8,538 nt of DNA from Hyphomicrobiales bacterium (GTDB lineage: Bacteria; Pseudomonadota; Alphaproteobacteria; Rhizobiales; Beijerinckiaceae), in NCBI GenBank assembly GCA_027489835.1, contig JAIXZF010000370.1, positions 1 to 8,538 of the forward strand, written 5' to 3'. Of this stretch, positions 5,810 through 8,538 are shown piece after piece; position 1 is the stretch's first letter; each line of letters begins with the position of its first letter. The notes below the pieces were generated by a model. It did no database searches, was not told the DNA's origin, and saw only the letters and a program-made list of their open reading frames with translations. The position numbers were made by a program, and so were the translations under genes.

Positions 5810-5965
5810 GGCAGCAGCCCTTTTTTGGGATCTTTTATGGTTGCGGCGCAGGCATGATCCGATAGTCCCCCGCCCAGCGCTTCGTCCCCCGACAGCGCGC
5901 CCCGAATGTTCGACAAGTCCCGGCGATAGGCAAGCGAATTGTCCCGACCGGATGCCGCCCTGCGC
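5810..5965 (-). other. ntrX-hfq spacer, likely hfq promoter/leader
   Basis: This 156-bp non-coding spacer lies between the ntrX stop and the hfq start. On the minus strand it contains a short A-rich stretch around CATAAA just before the hfq ribosome-binding site, a possible -10, but I could not find a matching -35. A CCC-A6-GGG element at 5818-5829 is too short a stem for a terminator. I see no clear ntrX terminator, so hfq may be partly co-transcribed with ntrYX. Confidence 0.4.
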
Positions 5966-7336
5966 TCATTCGACGCCGAGCGACTTGAGCTTACGATGAA
6001 GAGCCGAGCGCTCCATTCCGATGAATTCGGCCGTACGCGAGATGTTGCCGGAGAAACGGGCAATCTGCGCGACAAGGTATTCTTTCTCGAAGATCTCCCT
6101 CGCCTCGCGCAAAGGCAGGCTCATCAGCTTTTCACCACCGGAACCGGTCGGCGTTGCGGGCACAAGCGCGCCGACTTCTGCCGGGAGCATGTCGGTCGTC
6201 ACTTCGGCCGCCGGATCACCTTTGGTCAGGATCATCAACCGCTCGACATTGTTACGCAGCTCGCGGACGTTCCCGGGCCATTCATGCGATTGCAGCACGG
6301 CCATCGCGTCCATGGCGATCCGGCGCTTCGGCAGGCCCGACGCGATCGAGAGCTGGTCCATGAAGAACTCGATCAGTTCCGGCACGTCCTCACGCCGCTC
6401 CGACAAGGCCGGCACGCGGATCGGGACCACGTTGAGACGATGAAACAGCTCCTCGCGGAAGCGGCCGGCCATGATCTCGGTGCCGATGTCCTTGCATGTG
6501 GACGAGACGATGCGGACGTCGACATGCACCCGCGTCGTTCCGCCGACGCGCTGGAAGTTCTGGTCCACGAGCACGCGAAGGATGCGCCCTTGCGTCTCCT
6601 TGGGCATGTCCGCCACCTCGTCGAGGTAGAGCGTGCCCGAATGGGCCTCCTCCAGCGCGCCGACGCGCCTTGAGCGGCCCGCCGCAGCCTCGATGCCGAA
6701 CAGGGCTTCCTCCATGACCTCGGGAGTGATGGTCGCCGCGTTGAGCGCGACGAAGGGTCCCGAGGCGCGGGCCGACATGGCGTGCAGCGTGCGGGCCGCC
6801 AGCTCCTTGCCGGCGCCCGGCTCGCCGGTGATCATGACGCGCGCATTGGTGGGCGCAACGCGCTCCAGCGTCGTGCGCAGCTGGTTGACCGCGGTCGACC
6901 GTCCCACGATGCGGCTGGCCTGCACGGAGCGCGTCTTGAGGTCACGCACCTCCCGCTTGAGGCGCGAGGCCTCGAGCGCGCGGTCGGCGACCAGCACCAG
7001 CCGGTCCGCCTTGAAGGGCTTCTCGATGAAGTCGTAGGCGCCGCGCTTGATGGCGGACACCGCGGTCTCGATGTTGCCGTGGCCCGAAATCATGACGACC
7101 GGAAGGTCCGGATCGCTCTGCTTGATCAGATCGAGCACCTGAAGGCCGTCGAGGCGGCTGCCCTGAAGCCAGATGTCGAGGAAGACCAGGCTCGGGCGCC
7201 GTGCCTGGATCGCCGACAGCGCCTCGTCGGCGGAGGCCGCGCGGCGCGCGCCGTAGCCTTCATCCTCGAGGATGCCCGCGACCAGTTCCCGGATATCGGT
7301 TTCATCGTCCACGACGAGAATGTCAGCCGAACTCAT
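5966..7336 (-). CDS. ntrX: NtrX, NtrC-family response regulator with AAA+ and Fis-type HTH domains
   Basis: This 456-residue protein has the full NtrC-family layout. The receiver domain (about 1-120) has the acidic pair Asp10/Asp11, phospho-acceptor Asp54 (VFLDIW), Ser84 and Lys106 (EKPF). The AAA+ domain (about 140-370) has Walker A GEPGAGKE at 171-178 and Walker B LYLDE at 236-240, with HEWPGNVREL near its end. A C-terminal Fis-like helix-turn-helix starts at about 428 (GNISRTAEFIGMERSALHRKL). The L1-loop GAFTGA motif needed to contact sigma-54 is absent: where it should be (about 215-226) the sequence is Ala/Arg-rich. NtrX regulates nitrogen metabolism, redox/respiration and envelope functions in alphaproteobacteria and is phosphorylated by NtrY. 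Its ATG overlaps the ntrY stop as ATGA, so the two are translationally coupled. Confidence 0.96.
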   Translation of the reverse strand: MSSADILVVDDETDIRELVAGILEDEGYGARRAASADEALSAIQARRPSLVFLDIWLQGSRLDGLQVLDLIKQSDPDLPVVMISGHGNIETAVSAIKRGAYDFIEKPFKADRLVLVADRALEASRLKREVRDLKTRSVQASRIVGRSTAVNQLRTTLERVAPTNARVMITGEPGAGKELAARTLHAMSARASGPFVALNAATITPEVMEEALFGIEAAAGRSRRVGALEEAHSGTLYLDEVADMPKETQGRILRVLVDQNFQRVGGTTRVHVDVRIVSSTCKDIGTEIMAGRFREELFHRLNVVPIRVPALSERREDVPELIEFFMDQLSIASGLPKRRIAMDAMAVLQSHEWPGNVRELRNNVERLMILTKGDPAAEVTTDMLPAEVGALVPATPTGSGGEKLMSLPLREAREIFEKEYLVAQIARFSGNISRTAEFIGMERSALHRKLKSLGVE

Positions 7337-8538
7337 GCGTCAGTCGCCATTTTCTGTGAGCCGTCGATCCGGCGCTCCTTGCCAGCGTCGGGCGTGTGAG
7401 CCGCAGCGCCGCCCGCGGGCAGCCAGAGCCGCACATCGGCGCCGCGCTGCCCGTCTTCCCTGTCGAGCAGTTCGATGCGCCCGCCATGGTCCTCGAAGAT
7501 CTTCGCGACGATGGCGAGGCCGAGGCCCGTGCCGCCCTCCCGCGTCGTCATGTAGGGTTCCAGCAGGCGCTGCCTGTTGTCGGTGGGAAAGCCCTTGCCG
7601 GTGTCGAGCACGTCGATGCGCCAAATTCCGTCCGCAAGGGCAAGCTCGATGTCGACGCGGCCCGGTTGCCCGTCGCCATCCTGCGCCGGTTGGTCGCCCG
7701 AGCTTTCGCCAGCCACGGCCCCGATCGCCTCCGTGGCGTTCTTCACGACATTGGTGAGCGCCTGCGACACCAGCCGGCGATCGAACACGGCCGCCGCAGC
7801 CTCGTCGGCACCGCGCGTCTCGATCGCCAGATCGGGATTGCCGACGCGCATCATGAAGGCGACCTCCCGGATCACGGCGGCGATGTCGTCGCTGGCGGGA
7901 GACGGCTTCGGCATACGGGCGAAGGACGCGAACTCGTCGACCATGCGGCGGATGTCCTCGACCTGCCGGATGATGGTGTCCGTGCACTGGTCGAGGATGT
8001 CGCGGTCCTCGACGATGACCTTGCCGAACTTCCGGCGAATGCGCTCAGCCGAAAGCTGGATGGGCGTCAGCGGGTTCTTGATCTCATGGGCGATTCGGCG
8101 CGCCACGTCGGCCCAGGCCGAGGTTCGCTGCGCGGCGACGAGGTCGGTGATGTCGTCGAGCGTCACCACGAGGCCGAGCTGCGGCGCTTCGCCTTCGCGT
8201 GAGACGCGCACGTTGAGCGTGCGCTCCCGGCCCTGGCGCATGATCACGACCTGGGAGCTCAGCATGCGCTGGCGCATCTGGCGCGCCTCGCGGATGCAGT
8301 CGCCCAGCTCCGGCGCGAGCACGGACAGCGGCTGGCCTATGCTGCGGCGATCAGCGCCCAGCAAGGTCTCGCCGGAGCGGTTCAGAAGCGTGATCCGGTC
8401 GTCCTGATCGAGGCCGATGACGCCGGCCGAGACACCGGCGAGGACGGTTTCGGTGAAGCGGCGGCGGCGGTCGATGACTTCGCTGGCCGCGACCAGCCCG
8501 TCCCGCTGGCGCCTGAGCTCCGCGGTCATCTTGTTGAA
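7333..8538 (-). CDS. ntrY: NtrY sensor histidine kinase, C-terminal part (5' end beyond window)
   Basis: The frame is open to the right edge, and residues FNK precede the first internal Met (8529). FNKMTAELRRQR is the usual end of the HAMP domain in NtrY, so the protein continues upstream; full-length NtrY is typically about 700-760 residues. Visible here are a PAS domain (about residues 25-130 counted from Met8529) and the H-box IAHEIKNPLTPIQLSAERI. The phospho-accepting His is residue 148, encoded at 8086-8088. The N-box VVKNATEAI, the G1 box DTGKGFP and the G2 box GGTGLGLAIV follow, so the kinase core is intact. A Gly/Asp/Gln-rich linker of about 20 residues sits between the N-box and G1. 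The membrane-spanning N-terminus is outside the window. Its stop overlaps the ntrX start by 4 bp. Confidence 0.96.
   Translation of the reverse strand, partial: FNKMTAELRRQRDGLVAASEVIDRRRRFTETVLAGVSAGVIGLDQDDRITLLNRSGETLLGADRRSIGQPLSVLAPELGDCIREARQMRQRMLSSQVVIMRQGRERTLNVRVSREGEAPQLGLVVTLDDITDLVAAQRTSAWADVARRIAHEIKNPLTPIQLSAERIRRKFGKVIVEDRDILDQCTDTIIRQVEDIRRMVDEFASFARMPKPSPASDDIAAVIREVAFMMRVGNPDLAIETRGADEAAAAVFDRRLVSQALTNVVKNATEAIGAVAGESSGDQPAQDGDGQPGRVDIELALADGIWRIDVLDTGKGFPTDNRQRLLEPYMTTREGGTGLGLAIVAKIFEDHGGRIELLDREDGQRGADVRLWLPAGGAAAHTPDAGKERRIDGSQKMATDA

Noticed and set aside
5818..5829. CCC-T6-GGG element upstream of hfq as a terminator
   Set aside because: A 3-bp stem is too weak, and it overlaps the hfq ribosome-binding site.
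5939..6673. A 244-codon plus-strand open frame opposite ntrX
   Set aside because: Shadow of ntrX; no family features.
7396..8407. Plus-strand open frames of 268 and 276 codons opposite ntrY
   Set aside because: Shadows of the kinase gene; the minus strand has intact H, N, G1 and G2 boxes.
1..8538. CRISPR array, tRNA, rRNA, insertion sequence or phage genes
   Set aside because: I saw no regularly spaced direct repeats, cloverleaf, transposase motif, terminal repeats or phage proteins.

Overview
The window is high-GC DNA (about two thirds G+C by eye) with the coding style and gene order of an alphaproteobacterium, most likely in the Hyphomicrobiales (Rhizobiales). The strongest evidence is ntrY-ntrX-hfq in one direction, an alphaproteobacterial arrangement, together with a short 82-residue Hfq. 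I cannot name the genus.

Layout from left to right. Positions 2-82 hold the last 26 codons of an unidentified plus-strand gene. It converges on a minus-strand short-chain dehydrogenase (119-877) that resembles pentose 1-dehydrogenases of the Caulobacter XylB type. A 323-bp gene-free gap (878-1200) holds several dyad symmetries, including a perfect 12-bp palindrome of the kind bound by GntR/FadR-type regulators. Positions 1201-4053 are a compact minus-strand three-gene operon. In transcription order it encodes a D-amino-acid-oxidase-fold FAD enzyme, a 100-residue [2Fe-2S] protein and a 463-residue FAD/BFD-type [2Fe-2S] oxidoreductase. This is the subunit set of the membrane-associated opine oxidases, hydrogen cyanide synthase (HcnABC) and D-hydroxyproline dehydrogenases. 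The substrate cannot be read from the sequence. A 165-bp divergent promoter region (4054-4218) separates it from rimO (4219-5538, plus strand), the radical-SAM methylthiotransferase for ribosomal protein S12. rimO converges on hfq (5561-5809, minus), with both stop codons inside one inverted repeat. ntrX (5966-7336) and the 3' part of ntrY (7333-8538, running off the right edge) lie upstream of hfq and overlap by 4 bp.

The right half is core regulation and translation: the NtrY/NtrX two-component system, the RNA chaperone Hfq and ribosome modification. The left half looks like accessory catabolism: a heterotrimeric flavin/iron-sulfur dehydrogenase for an imino or amino compound, and a probable sugar dehydrogenase. 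I see no CRISPR array, tRNA, rRNA, insertion sequence or phage gene. The parts most worth a second look are the orphan-substrate oxidase operon, the operator-like gap beside the dehydrogenase, the NtrX AAA+ domain without a GAFTGA loop, and the ntrYX-hfq neighbourhood lacking trkA and hflX. I see no wholly new type of system.
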